From positions 59,402-87,571 of the forward strand of contig DJYJ01000071.1 of assembly GCA_002450075.1 (NCBI GenBank): a stretch of 28,170 bases of DNA, given 5' to 3'. Each line of letters opens with the position of its first letter. Position 1 is the first letter of the stretch. The notes under the pieces are model-generated. The model had not been told where the DNA came from and ran no database searches. It saw only the letters and a program-made list of their open reading frames with translations. A program made the position numbers and the translations under genes. The DNA comes from Clostridiales bacterium UBA6981. GTDB taxonomy: Bacteria; Bacillota; Clostridia; Oscillospirales; Oscillospiraceae. Of this stretch, positions 7,474 through 15,761 are shown in pieces.

Positions 7474-9345
7474 ATGATCGACATTACGGTAAAGGACCTC
7501 GAAAAATCCTTTGAGGTCGGCAAGAAAATACTCGACGGGCTGTCCTTCACGGTCAACTCCGGCGAGCATATCGGTATCCTCGGCCCGAACGGCTGCGGCA
7601 AGACGACGCTCTTCCGCATCCTCTGCGGCGAAGAGCGCGCGGACGAGGGAACGGCAGCGGTCGCGCCGGGAAAGCGGATCGGGCTCATCTCCCAGATCCC
7701 CGTCTTCCCCGACGGCTGGACGACCGAGGACGTGCTGCGCGACGCCCACCGGCGGCTGTATGCCATCAGCGCCCGGCTCGAGGATCTGGCCGCTGAGATG
7801 GAGCGCGACAGCTCTCCCGCCCTGCTGCGCGAATACGACCGGCTGTCGGACGACTTCCGCCGTCTGGGCGGATATGAGATGGACAGCGAACGCAACCGGG
7901 TGGCCAGCGGCCTTGCCATCACGCCCGCCATGCGCTCCCAGCCCTTTGACACGCTCTCCGGCGGCGAGCGCACGCGCGTCAATCTCGCGCGGCTCATTCT
8001 GGAGGACACAGACATCCTCCTGCTCGACGAGCCGACGAACCATCTTGACCTCCACGCCACCGAGTGGCTGGAGGAGTACATCCTCCACTTCCGCGGCACG
8101 GTGCTTGCAATCAGCCACGACCGCTATTTTCTCGACACCGTGGCGCAGCGCTGCATCGAGATCGTGGACGGCAAGGCGGAGTTTTACAGCGGCAATTACA
8201 GCTTTTTCGTTGCCGAGCAGCAGCGACGCTTTGAGGAAAAGCTCAAGCAATACGAAAAGGACCAAGCCAAGATCGAGCAGCTTCAGCGCGCGGCGGACAA
8301 GCTGCACCTCTGGGCCTTTATGGGCGCGGACAAGCTGCACAAGCGCGCTTTTTCAATGGAAAAGCGCATCGAGCGTCTTTCCAGAACCGAAAAGCCCACC
8401 GAGACGCGAAAGCTCTCCGTCAAATTCCGCGAGCGCGACTTTTCAGGCGACGAGGTCATCGTGGCCGACGGGCTGGAAAAGGGCTTTTCCGGCCGCGTGC
8501 TCTTCTCCGGCGTCTCACTGGAGGTCACGGGCGGCGAGCGCATCGCCCTCATCGGCGACAACGGCGCGGGCAAGACGAGCTTCTTAAAGCTCCTCATGGG
8601 CGAGGAGACGCCCGACGCGGGCTATATCTACCGCGGCCCGGCGGTCAAAACGGCCTATCTGCCGCAGATCGTGCGCTTCGCGGACGAGAGCCGCAGCATG
8701 CTCGACACGATGCTGTGGGAATGCCGCGTCCAGCCGCAGGAGGCGCGCGACCGGCTCGCGGCCTTCGGCTTTCGCGGCGAGGACGTGTTCAAGACAGTCG
8801 CGACCCTCTCCGGCGGTGAAAAGAGCCGGCTGCGCCTGTGCATGCTGATGGGCAGCGAGATCAATCTGCTGATCCTCGACGAGCCGACCAACCACCTCGA
8901 CATCGCCAGCCGCGAATGGATCGAGGACGCGCTGGCGGACTTCGAGCAGACGCTGCTCTTCGTCTCGCACGACCGCTTTTTCATCGAGCGCTTTGCCACG
9001 CGCATCTGGACGCTGGAAAAGGGACAGTTCACCGACTTTCGCGGCGGCTGGAAGGAATACGGCGAGTGGCGCGAGCGCCAGGCCGTCTTCAGCCGCAACG
9101 CAGAAAAGGCCGAGAAAAAGGAAAAGCGCGACACCCGCCAGCCCCGCCCGGCGAACGCCGATCGGCAGATCGCCAGGACGGAAAGGGAGATCGCCGCGCT
9201 GGAAGAAAAGCTCGCCGCCCTCGCACGCGAGGAGGCGGAAAATGCCAGCGACTATCAAAAACTGATGGAGCTCGGCTCCGAGAAGGAGGAGCTCGAGGAG
9301 GAGCTGATGGCGCTGTATGAAAAATGGGAGGAACTCAATGGCTGA
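7474..9345 (+). CDS. ABC-F family ATPase (Uup/EttA-like)
   Basis: A soluble protein with two ATPase domains and no membrane segments, hence an ABC-F factor. These bind the ribosomal E site and relieve stalling, and some give resistance to ribosome-targeting drugs. The 623-residue protein has Walker A motifs GPNGCGKTT (K43) and GDNGAGKTS (K367), signatures LSGGERTR and LSGGEKSR, and Walker B strands ending LLLDEPTNHLD and LILDEPTNHLD. The linker between domains is rich in charged residues. The C-terminal ~65 residues are a Glu/Lys/Ala-rich coiled coil, as in Uup-type members. ATG 7474 has AAGGA 7 bases upstream; an in-frame ATG at 7444 lies inside the PBP gene. Nothing in its sequence points to a specific antibiotic-resistance subclass. 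Confidence 0.93.
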   Translation: MIDITVKDLEKSFEVGKKILDGLSFTVNSGEHIGILGPNGCGKTTLFRILCGEERADEGTAAVAPGKRIGLISQIPVFPDGWTTEDVLRDAHRRLYAISARLEDLAAEMERDSSPALLREYDRLSDDFRRLGGYEMDSERNRVASGLAITPAMRSQPFDTLSGGERTRVNLARLILEDTDILLLDEPTNHLDLHATEWLEEYILHFRGTVLAISHDRYFLDTVAQRCIEIVDGKAEFYSGNYSFFVAEQQRRFEEKLKQYEKDQAKIEQLQRAADKLHLWAFMGADKLHKRAFSMEKRIERLSRTEKPTETRKLSVKFRERDFSGDEVIVADGLEKGFSGRVLFSGVSLEVTGGERIALIGDNGAGKTSFLKLLMGEETPDAGYIYRGPAVKTAYLPQIVRFADESRSMLDTMLWECRVQPQEARDRLAAFGFRGEDVFKTVATLSGGEKSRLRLCMLMGSEINLLILDEPTNHLDIASREWIEDALADFEQTLLFVSHDRFFIERFATRIWTLEKGQFTDFRGGWKEYGEWRERQAVFSRNAEKAEKKEKRDTRQPRPANADRQIARTEREIAALEEKLAALAREEAENASDYQKLMELGSEKEELEEELMALYEKWEELNG

Positions 9346-10231
9346 AGGGAAGAATACGAAAAAACGTCTGATTGTCTGGCTGCTGCTGGCCGCGGCGCTT
9401 GTGCTCGCGGCGGCCGCGCTCGGGATGGCGCGCTATGGGATGGGCATCTGGCCCTATCCGGTCGCGGTCGCGGCGGCCGTGCTGCTCATCGTCTCCGTGG
9501 TCTTCCTGCGGCCGAACTGGGCGGCTCTTTCCGCCACGCTCGCCTCGCTGGCCTTTCTGCTGCGCTTTGCGGCACGGGGCTATGCCTGGTGGGGCTACGC
9601 GCTGCTGTTCGTCGCGGCGCTCGTCGTGCTGCACCGCTTCCTGCCCGCCGTGCTGTGGAAGCTCGTCGTTGTCTTTACCTGCGTGGGGCTTGTTTACTTC
9701 TGCTTTGTCGAAAGCTTTATCATCCGCAATGCCCGCACCGATCCCGACGACGGGCGCGACTATCTGATCGTGCTGGGCGCCGCGGTCTACGGCGACCGTC
9801 CCTCGCTGACGCTCGTGCGCCGGATGGAGGGGGCGATGGACTATCTCGACCGCCACCCGGACAGCATCGCGATCGTCTCCGGCGGCATGGGACCGGGCGA
9901 GACCGTGGCCGAGGGGCAGGCCATGTATGACTATATGACCGCCCACGGCGTCGACCCTTCGCGCATCCTCATTGAGGACAAGGCCACCTCCACCGAGGAA
10001 AACCTCGTCAACTCCTTTGCGATCATCCGCGAGCGGGGTGATGAGCCGCAGGGCAAGGTCGCGATCGTCTCGAGCGCGTATCATCTCTACCGCGCCAAGC
10101 TCTTTGCGCAGAAGTTCGGTGTTTCCGACGCCGCGGGCGTCGCCGCCCCCTGGGGCTATTTCTTCGTGATGCTCAACTACTTCATCCGCGAGGCCTTCGG
10201 CGTGACGCACTTCTGGGTCTTCGGAAACTGA
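9338..10231 (+). CDS. DUF218 (YdcF/SanA-like) membrane protein
   Basis: A 297-residue protein with about five hydrophobic segments in the first 128 residues, then a DUF218 domain from about 140: DYLIVLGAAVYGDRPSLTLVRRM, IVSGGMGPGE, ILIEDKATSTEENL and IVSSAYHLYRAKLFA. The precise reaction of the family is unsettled; members such as SanA and ElyC are linked to envelope integrity and peptidoglycan lipid-carrier metabolism, which fits this operon. ATG 9338 overlaps the end of the ABC-F gene by 8 bases and has GGGAGG 6 bases upstream. It is the last gene of the operon, ending just before a bidirectional terminator. Confidence 0.88.
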   Translation: MAEGKNTKKRLIVWLLLAAALVLAAAALGMARYGMGIWPYPVAVAAAVLLIVSVVFLRPNWAALSATLASLAFLLRFAARGYAWWGYALLFVAALVVLHRFLPAVLWKLVVVFTCVGLVYFCFVESFIIRNARTDPDDGRDYLIVLGAAVYGDRPSLTLVRRMEGAMDYLDRHPDSIAIVSGGMGPGETVAEGQAMYDYMTAHGVDPSRILIEDKATSTEENLVNSFAIIRERGDEPQGKVAIVSSAYHLYRAKLFAQKFGVSDAAGVAAPWGYFFVMLNYFIREAFGVTHFWVFGN

Positions 10232-10242
10232 AAAACAAAACA

Positions 10243-10276
10243 CGGCTGTGTGAATACCTCACACAGCCGCGTTTTT
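10243..10276. terminator. Bidirectional terminator between the DUF218 and esterase genes
   Basis: An 11-bp stem CGGCTGTGTGA/TCACACAGCCG with a five-base loop. TTTTT follows on the plus strand, and the A-rich 10231-10240 gives a T-rich tail on the minus strand, so it can serve both convergent genes. Confidence 0.9.
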
Positions 10277-10288
10277 ATGTCAGAACGC

Positions 10289-12046
10289 TTAATCCGTCCA
10301 GCCCTGCATCGCGTCGAGCACGGCGAAGAGCGCATGCTCCCGCTCGTCGATCATCTTCGTCTCGTCGCCGAATTCCATCAGACGCGACGAACTGCCGTTC
10401 TCCTCCCACGCCGGGAGACCGTCGCCGTTCGGATCGCCGGTTTTTGTGTAGTTGGCAAAATAGCGCAGGATCTGCCCGCTCAGCTCGCGGTCGCGCGCGT
10501 CAAAGAGCTTTGAGTCCGCCGGGATGTTGCCGTAGCAGTAGATCATCTCGCCGCTGTGCCACGGGCCGAGGCGGCCGTTGTCGCGGGAGAAATAATACTC
10601 CCACACCGGGATGCCGTTCTCCACGGCGAGGCGGTTGAGACAGTAGTGGGAATAATCGAAGAAGATCGCGCCGTAGATCTCGGCCCAGTACGCCTTCGCC
10701 TCGGCGTCCGTCGACGCGGGATAGAGGGCCAGGACCTCGTCCGCATGCTCGCCGAAAAAGCGCTCGATGCGCTGCTCATAGTCCTTCAGGCTCGCCTGGG
10801 AGAAGAGGATGAAGGGGCCGCTCTCCCGGCTGTTATAGCCGTGGAGGATCGCCTGCTCGTTGTGGACGCCCCTGCGGTAGGATTCATAGGGCGTCTCCGT
10901 GAGGGCATAGCCGTCCACGGTCATGTGGTGCTGCGTTGCCGCCTCGCCCACAAGCTTTTCGGCGGGGATGGCGCGCAGGTCTGAGACGGTCGCAGCGCCG
11001 TAACGTGCCTTGAGCTCGCTGCCGCTTGCAAGCGCCTCATCCAGCAGACGGAAGGAGTGCGGCGGCTCGATGGAGGCGACGGTGGAGCTCTCGAGCAGCA
11101 CCCGCCGGAACAAGCCCGCCGCGAGCGGCGAGGTGCACAGCGCGCTGACCGAGGCCGCCCCGGCGGACTCGCCCGCGAGCGTGACGTTGTCGGGATCGCC
11201 GCCGAAGGCGGCGATGTTGTCGCGCACCCATTCGAGCGCCTTGATCTGGTCAAGCAGACCGTAGTTGCCCGTCGTGCCGTTGGGCGATTCTTCTGCAAGC
11301 TCGCTGTCCGCGAGATAGCCGAACACGCCCAGCCGGTAGGCAAAGTTCACATAGACCGCGCCCTCCCGCGCCAGATTCTCGCCCCGATAATCGCCGTACC
11401 AGGGCTGCCCGGTCTGCAGCGAGCCGCCGTGGACATAGACGTACACCGGGAGCCCCTCCGCCGCGCCGGCGGGCTTGAAGACGTTGAGATACAGCGCGTC
11501 CTCGCTGACCGGGGCACGGCTGTTGTCCTTCAGCGAGATCTTATAATCGTGATAGCCGATGATCTGGGCAAGGGAATCGTAGATCGGCAGGTTGGTCGGC
11601 TGCATGCTCATCGGCGCAAAGTGGTCGCACACGCGCACGCCGTCCCAGGGCGCAACGTCCTGCGGCTCGCGCCAGCGCAGCTCGCCCACGGGCGGGGCGG
11701 CATAGGGGATGCCGGTAAAGACCTCCACCGCGCCGTCGGCGGTCAGGACGCCCTGCACCTGCCCGTTTTTAAGTGTGACGATCTCCGTCGCGCCCGCGCT
11801 TTCCCCCTCCACCGCCGGGATCGCCCTGACGGGCGGCCAGGTGGCGAATAGGATGAGCGCAAAAAGCGCGATCCACCCGATCCAGCAGAGAAAGCGCGGC
11901 CCGCCGTTCGCGGCCCGTCCGTGCACAAAGACGAACAGTGCCGCCGCGGCGATCGCAAGCGCAAAGCCCAAAATCGTGTTCTTATTCAGTTCCAGCACCG
12001 CGAGCATCAGCAAAAACAGCACGCCCGCGCCGATCGCAAAACCCAT
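10289..12046 (-). CDS. Membrane-anchored type B carboxylesterase/lipase
   Basis: An alpha/beta-hydrolase that cleaves carboxylic esters; its natural substrate is unknown. From ATG 12046 the protein has 585 residues. The first ~72 hold three hydrophobic segments (about 2-19, 24-41, 52-70), and the catalytic domain follows, presumably outside. It has the oxyanion HGG (VYVHGGSLQTG), nucleophile S294 (GESAGAAS), Glu408 (NSRESGPF) and His497 (GPWHSGEMIY), an intact triad. I reject the longer GTG start at 12109: the promoter predicts transcription beginning near 12107, whereas ATG 12046 has AGGAG just upstream. The three-segment anchor is unusual, since family members are usually soluble or secreted by signal peptide. 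It ends at the shared terminator. Confidence 0.9.
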   Translation of the reverse strand: MGFAIGAGVLFLLMLAVLELNKNTILGFALAIAAAALFVFVHGRAANGGPRFLCWIGWIALFALILFATWPPVRAIPAVEGESAGATEIVTLKNGQVQGVLTADGAVEVFTGIPYAAPPVGELRWREPQDVAPWDGVRVCDHFAPMSMQPTNLPIYDSLAQIIGYHDYKISLKDNSRAPVSEDALYLNVFKPAGAAEGLPVYVYVHGGSLQTGQPWYGDYRGENLAREGAVYVNFAYRLGVFGYLADSELAEESPNGTTGNYGLLDQIKALEWVRDNIAAFGGDPDNVTLAGESAGAASVSALCTSPLAAGLFRRVLLESSTVASIEPPHSFRLLDEALASGSELKARYGAATVSDLRAIPAEKLVGEAATQHHMTVDGYALTETPYESYRRGVHNEQAILHGYNSRESGPFILFSQASLKDYEQRIERFFGEHADEVLALYPASTDAEAKAYWAEIYGAIFFDYSHYCLNRLAVENGIPVWEYYFSRDNGRLGPWHSGEMIYCYGNIPADSKLFDARDRELSGQILRYFANYTKTGDPNGDGLPAWEENGSSSRLMEFGDETKMIDEREHALFAVLDAMQGWTD

Positions 12047-12113
12047 GCCTCTCCTTCTCAAGGTCGATCCCTCGTCTCTTTTACGCAATTTGTTTCCATT
12101 GGAAACCACTTTT

Positions 12114-12143
12114 ATTATAGCGGAAAACGCTGTTCGCTGTCAA
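12114..12143 (-). promoter_or_regulatory. Sigma-A promoter of the esterase gene
   Basis: Consensus TTGACA (12143-12138), an 18-bp spacer and TATAAT (12119-12114), placed immediately after the stop codon of the upstream cyuA-like gene. Its predicted start point rules out the upstream GTG as initiator. Confidence 0.85.
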
Positions 12144-12151
12144 CAGATCCG

Positions 12152-13426
12152 TCATTCGAGCATCAGCCGGATGATCTCCCTGTCCGTCTCGAGCATGCCG
12201 TTGCGCGCGAGGCGCCCGACGATCGCGATCGTGTTCTCCACGCCCTTTTTCACGATGCCGTCGCCGCCGTAAAACTCGTTGCCGTCGCGCACCATCGCAA
12301 GCCCCAGCAGCCCCGCGTCCACCGCCGCGGCGATCTTGGCGGCACAGCTCGCCTTCGCCCCGTCGCAGACGATGCCGGAGGTGACGGCCACGGTGTTGAC
12401 GATCACATGCGCGATCGTCTCGAAGCGGCCGCCCTGAAGATAGGCGATGCCGGAGGCCGCGCCCGCCCCGGCGCTGACCGCGCCGCAATAGGCTGAAAGG
12501 CGCCCGATGCCGGTTTTCAGATGGATCGTCACCAGGTTCGACACCGTGAGCGCGCGCAGCAGCTCCTCCTCGCTCGCGCCCCGCTCCCGGGCAAATACGA
12601 TCACGGGCACCGAGGTCGTGATACCCTGGTTGCCGCTGCCGGAGTTGATGATGACCGGCAGCTCGCAGCCGTTCATCCGTGCGTCGCTGCCCGCCGCCGC
12701 CCAGGCCCGCAGCTGGTAGCCCAGGTCGTTCTCATGCCCGTGCAGCAGCGTTCTGCCGATGTTCGCGCCGTACCTGCCGCGCAGGCCCTCCTCCGCGATG
12801 GCCATGTTATAGGCGATCTGCCGCATGAGGATCTCGCGCACGTCCTCCGGCGAGACGCTGTCTGCAAAGTCCACGATCTTCTCCACGCTCATGCAGCTCC
12901 GGTCTGTGAGCGACTCTTCTCCCCCCGCGTCCTGCTCCTTTTCCAGCAGCGTCTCGCCGTTTCGGCGGATCGAGACGATGTTGGTGTGATAGTCCGTGAT
13001 GCGCACCGCGGCGCTGTCCTCGCCGGCATACGCCGTGAGGTCGATGTCAAAGATATGCGGCGTGTCGGCGTGCCGGACCGTGATCGGCGTCCTCTCCAGA
13101 TACGCCCCGACCGCGGCGGCGTCCTCCGCCGTCAGACGGGCGAGCACCTCCAGCTCGGCGTCCGCGTCTCCCCTCGCGGCGCCCGCGGCCGCAGCGGCCT
13201 CGATTCCCTTCATGCCGCGTGTATTCGGCACGACGACGCTTTTGACGTTTTTTATGATGTTGCCGCTGACGGCGACCTCCATCCGCTCCGGCAGCGCGCC
13301 GAGCACCTGCCGCGCTTTGGCGGCGGCATAAGCGATGGCGATCGGTTCGGTGCAGCCCATGGCAGGGACGAGCTCCTCGCGCAGGATCTGTACATAGGCG
13401 GCATAGCAGGGATCGTTTTCATTCAT
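12152..13426 (-). CDS. cyuA: L-cysteine desulfidase-like protein (CyuA / UPF0597, serine dehydratase alpha-like)
   Basis: Expected to be a [4Fe-4S] lyase that breaks L-cysteine into pyruvate, ammonia and sulfide. The 424-residue protein has the family N-terminus (PAMGCTEPIAIAYAAAKA, Cys25), a GSGNQGI motif, and three C-terminal cysteines: C314 (SAYCGA), C354 and C361 (CDGAKASC). The spacings of 40 and 7 residues match, from memory, the cluster-binding cysteines reported for the methanococcal L-cysteine desulfidase. Databases often call such proteins serine dehydratase subunit alpha. ATG 13426 has AGGGAGAGGG upstream. A terminator separates it from guaB and I see no own promoter, so it may depend on read-through. 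No cyuP-like permease is adjacent. Confidence 0.85.
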   Translation of the reverse strand: MNENDPCYAAYVQILREELVPAMGCTEPIAIAYAAAKARQVLGALPERMEVAVSGNIIKNVKSVVVPNTRGMKGIEAAAAAGAARGDADAELEVLARLTAEDAAAVGAYLERTPITVRHADTPHIFDIDLTAYAGEDSAAVRITDYHTNIVSIRRNGETLLEKEQDAGGEESLTDRSCMSVEKIVDFADSVSPEDVREILMRQIAYNMAIAEEGLRGRYGANIGRTLLHGHENDLGYQLRAWAAAGSDARMNGCELPVIINSGSGNQGITTSVPVIVFARERGASEEELLRALTVSNLVTIHLKTGIGRLSAYCGAVSAGAGAASGIAYLQGGRFETIAHVIVNTVAVTSGIVCDGAKASCAAKIAAAVDAGLLGLAMVRDGNEFYGGDGIVKKGVENTIAIVGRLARNGMLETDREIIRLMLE

Positions 13427-13453
13427 GTATACCCTCTCCCTTCGCTGTGTGAC

Positions 13454-13484
13454 AAAAAGGACCGTGCAAAAACACGGTCCTTTT
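13454..13484 (-). terminator. Terminator after guaB, before the cyuA-like gene
   Basis: Stem AAAAGGACCGTG (13455-13466) with CACGGTCCTTTT (13473-13484) and a six-base loop. On the minus strand a T run (complement of 13454-13458) follows. It begins 5 bases after the guaB stop. Confidence 0.88.
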
Positions 13485-13488
13485 CCTT

Positions 13489-14967
13489 TTACGGATTCAT
13501 CGTATAGTTGGGCGCTTCCTTGGTGATGTAGATGTCGTGCGGGTGGCTTTCCTTCAAGCCGGCGCTCGTGATGCGGACGAACTGGCTCTTCGTGCGCAGC
13601 TCCTCGATATTGTGCGCGCCGCAATAGCCCATACCGGAGCGCAGGCCGCCCATCATCTGGAACACGGTCTCGCTGACCGGTCCGCGGAACGGGACGCGGC
13701 CCTCGACGCCCTCGGGGACGAGCTTTTTGTTGTTCTGCTGGAAATAGCGGTCCTTCGAGCCGCGCTGCATCGCGCCGATGCTGCCCATACCGCGGTAGAC
13801 CTTGAACTGGCGTCCCTGGAACACCTCGGTATCGCCGGGCGCCTCTTCGCAGCCCGCCAGCATCGAGCCCATCATGACCACGCGGCCGCCCGCGGCGATC
13901 GCCTTGGTGATGTCGCCGGAGTACTTGATGCCGCCGTCGGCAATCACGGGGATACCGTAACGGTCGCCCATCTCGGCGCAGCGCAGGATCGCCGTGATCT
14001 GCGGGACGCCGATGCCCGCGACGACGCGCGTCGTGCAGATCGAGCCGGGGCCGATGCCGACCTTGACGCAGTCGGCACCCGCCTTGATCAGCGCCTCTGT
14101 GGCCTCGGGCGTGGCAACATTGCCCGCCACGAGCTGCGCGTCGGGATACTTCTCCTTGACCAGTCGCACGCAGCGCATGATGTTGGCGCTGTGGCCGTGG
14201 GCGCTGTCGAGCACGAGCACGTCCACGCCCGCGTCAAGCAGCGCGCCGGTGCGGTCGAGGATGTCGTTGGTCACGCCGATGGCCGCGGCGCAGAGAAGCC
14301 TGCCCGCGCCGTCCTTGGCGGAGTTGGGGTACTTCATGACCTTTTCGATGTCCTTGATCGTGATGAGGCCGCGGAGGTGGTTTTCCTTGTCGACGATCGG
14401 CAGCTTCTCGATGCGGTGGTGGCGCAGGATCTCCTTGGCCTCCTCCAGTGTCGTGCCGATCTGGCCGGTGACGAGGCCCTTGCTCGTCATGACCTCGGCG
14501 ATCTTACGGCCCAGATCCTTTTCAAACTTCATGTCGCGGTTGGTGATGATACCGACGAGCTTTTCCTCCTCGTCCACGACCGGGACGCCGGAAATGCGGT
14601 ATTTCGCCATCAGCGCCTCGGCGTCGCCGAGCGTTTTGTCCGGCGTCAGCGAGAAGGGATTGGTGATGACGCCGTTTTCCGAGCGCTTGACCAGATCGAC
14701 CTGCTCGGCCTGCATGTCGATCGACATGTTCTTGTGGATGACGCCGATGCCGCCCTCGCGCGCGATGGCGATGGCCATGCGGTACTCGGTAACGGTGTCC
14801 ATGGCGGCGCTCATGACGGGGATGTTCAATCTGACCTTGTTCGTCAGATAGGTGGAAAGATCGACGTCGGCGGGGAGCACGTCGCTCTCTGCGGGGACAA
14901 GCAGCACATCGTCAAAGGTCAGCCCTTCGCCGATGATCCGGCTGGCGTACAGTTCGGAAAAATCCAT
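13489..14967 (-). CDS. guaB: IMP dehydrogenase
   Basis: Oxidises IMP to XMP with NAD+, the committed step of GMP synthesis. The 492-residue protein has the N-terminal barrel start (GLTFDDVLLVPAESDVLP), an inserted CBS pair (about 95-215; SGVPVVDEEEKLVGIITNRD and HHRIEKLPIVDKENHLRGLI), the catalytic loop GPGSICTTR with Cys311, and the flap region (YFQQNNKKLVPEGVEGRVP). Length is normal. ATG 14967 is preceded by GGGGGT. It is expressed from a promoter at the 3' end of the HAD gene, with a leader of about 65 nt that can form a 7-bp hairpin, and is followed by a terminator. No purine riboswitch is apparent. Confidence 0.97.
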   Translation of the reverse strand: MDFSELYASRIIGEGLTFDDVLLVPAESDVLPADVDLSTYLTNKVRLNIPVMSAAMDTVTEYRMAIAIAREGGIGVIHKNMSIDMQAEQVDLVKRSENGVITNPFSLTPDKTLGDAEALMAKYRISGVPVVDEEEKLVGIITNRDMKFEKDLGRKIAEVMTSKGLVTGQIGTTLEEAKEILRHHRIEKLPIVDKENHLRGLITIKDIEKVMKYPNSAKDGAGRLLCAAAIGVTNDILDRTGALLDAGVDVLVLDSAHGHSANIMRCVRLVKEKYPDAQLVAGNVATPEATEALIKAGADCVKVGIGPGSICTTRVVAGIGVPQITAILRCAEMGDRYGIPVIADGGIKYSGDITKAIAAGGRVVMMGSMLAGCEEAPGDTEVFQGRQFKVYRGMGSIGAMQRGSKDRYFQQNNKKLVPEGVEGRVPFRGPVSETVFQMMGGLRSGMGYCGAHNIEELRTKSQFVRITSAGLKESHPHDIYITKEAPNYTMNP

Positions 14968-14992
14968 CGGAATTACCCCCTAATATAGTCGT

Positions 14993-15030
14993 ACTGCGGG
15001 AGAGGAAGGCTCAGCCGCAGTCGTTTTTTT
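14993..15030 (+). other. Leader hairpin of guaB, terminator-like on the plus strand
   Basis: ACTGCGG (14993-14999) and CCGCAGT (15015-15021) form a 7-bp stem with a 15-base loop, followed on the plus strand by CG and seven T. On the minus strand it lies in the guaB leader. It could stop antisense transcription towards the HAD gene or be a leader structure. Confidence 0.4.
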
Positions 15031-15038
15031 GTATTTCA

Positions 15039-15066
15039 ATTATATCAAAACCTCGCGCTCTGTCAA
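15039..15066 (-). promoter_or_regulatory. Sigma-A promoter of guaB
   Basis: TTGACA (15066-15061), a 16-bp spacer and TATAAT (15044-15039). It is embedded in the last codons of the HAD gene; the -10 overlaps that gene's stop codon. Confidence 0.85.
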
Positions 15067-15696
15067 CATTTTTTCAAGCTCGCCGAGGTCCTCCGCGATC
15101 GCGTCGGCGCCTGCCGCCTCCAGCTCTCCGGGCGCGGCATAGCCATAGCGCACGCCGATGCACGCGATGCCCGCCGCATGCGCGCCGGCCACGTCGTACC
15201 TGGTGTCGCCGATGAGGACGCAGTCCTCTTTTTTCGCGCCGAGGGCGGCGATCACGCTCTCGACGACCGCCTGCTTCGAGTTGTTGTTCCCGCCAAGCGT
15301 GCTGCCGTGAACGACCGTGAACAGTTCCCGCATCCCTGCGCTTTGAAGCAGCTGCTCCGCGAGCTCCAGCGGCTTGGACGTCGCGACAGCGAGCGTCAGC
15401 CCTCTTGCCTTCAGCGCGGAAAGAAAGTCCTTCATCCCGGGAAAGGGGCGGCTTTCATACACGCCGATGGGGATATAGCGCTCCTGAAAAAGGCCGCGCG
15501 CCTCCCACGCCTTTTCGTGCGAAAAGCCGTACATCTCCATGAATTTGTCCACCAGCGGCGGGCCGGCAAAGCAGCGCAGCTCTTCGAGTTCGGCAGAAAT
15601 GCCGAGCTTATGGAGCGCGTACTGCGCGCTTTTTTCGATGCCCTCGACCGTATCGTAGAGCGTCCCGTCAAAATCGAACAGGATAAACTTGAACAT
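15040..15696 (-). CDS. HAD-superfamily phosphatase (phosphoglycolate phosphatase/Gph-like)
   Basis: A cytosolic phosphomonoesterase of the HAD IA subfamily; substrate unknown. The 218-residue protein has motif I FDFDGTLYDT (D8, D10), a helical cap, motif II AVATSKPLE, the conserved Lys (NNNSKQAVV) and motif IV GDTRYDVAGA. It matches the Gph/PgmB type in length and order. ATG 15696 has GGAGAGGG 4 bases upstream and a consensus promoter. The frame is open further upstream but that lies before the promoter. It is first in the leftward group HAD-guaB-cyuA. Confidence 0.9.
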   Translation of the reverse strand: MFKFILFDFDGTLYDTVEGIEKSAQYALHKLGISAELEELRCFAGPPLVDKFMEMYGFSHEKAWEARGLFQERYIPIGVYESRPFPGMKDFLSALKARGLTLAVATSKPLELAEQLLQSAGMRELFTVVHGSTLGGNNNSKQAVVESVIAALGAKKEDCVLIGDTRYDVAGAHAAGIACIGVRYGYAAPGELEAAGADAIAEDLGELEKMLTEREVLI

Positions 15697-15723
15697 GTTC
15701 CCTCTCCGTTGCTTTTTTTCGTC

Positions 15724-15752
15724 ATTATACCCGCGGCGCGATTCGGTGTCAA
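15724..15752 (-). promoter_or_regulatory. Consensus sigma-A promoter of the HAD gene
   Basis: TTGACA (15752-15747), a 17-bp spacer and TATAAT (15729-15724), a perfect consensus. The -35 and spacer lie inside an 11-bp inverted repeat. Confidence 0.88.
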
Positions 15753-15761
15753 TCGCGCCGC
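15733..15761. promoter_or_regulatory. Perfect 11-bp inverted repeat over divergent promoters (candidate operator)
   Basis: GCGGCGCGATT (15733-15743) and AATCGCGCCGC (15751-15761) flank seven bases. The palindrome covers the -35 and most of the spacer of the HAD promoter and the weak -35 of the opposite promoter. It has no real T run, so an operator is more likely than a terminator. Confidence 0.5.

Noticed and set aside
6111..8099. A 660-codon open frame on the minus strand opposite the PBP and ABC-F genes; similar long frames lie opposite gltX, dxr and the AlkD-like gene.
   Set aside because: Low-complexity Arg/Ala-rich translations with no family motifs, overlapping genes with clear catalytic motifs on the other strand.
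12047..12109. Longer N-terminus for the esterase from GTG 12109.
   Set aside because: The consensus promoter at 12114-12143 places the transcript start at or after this codon, and ATG 12046 has a proper ribosome binding site.
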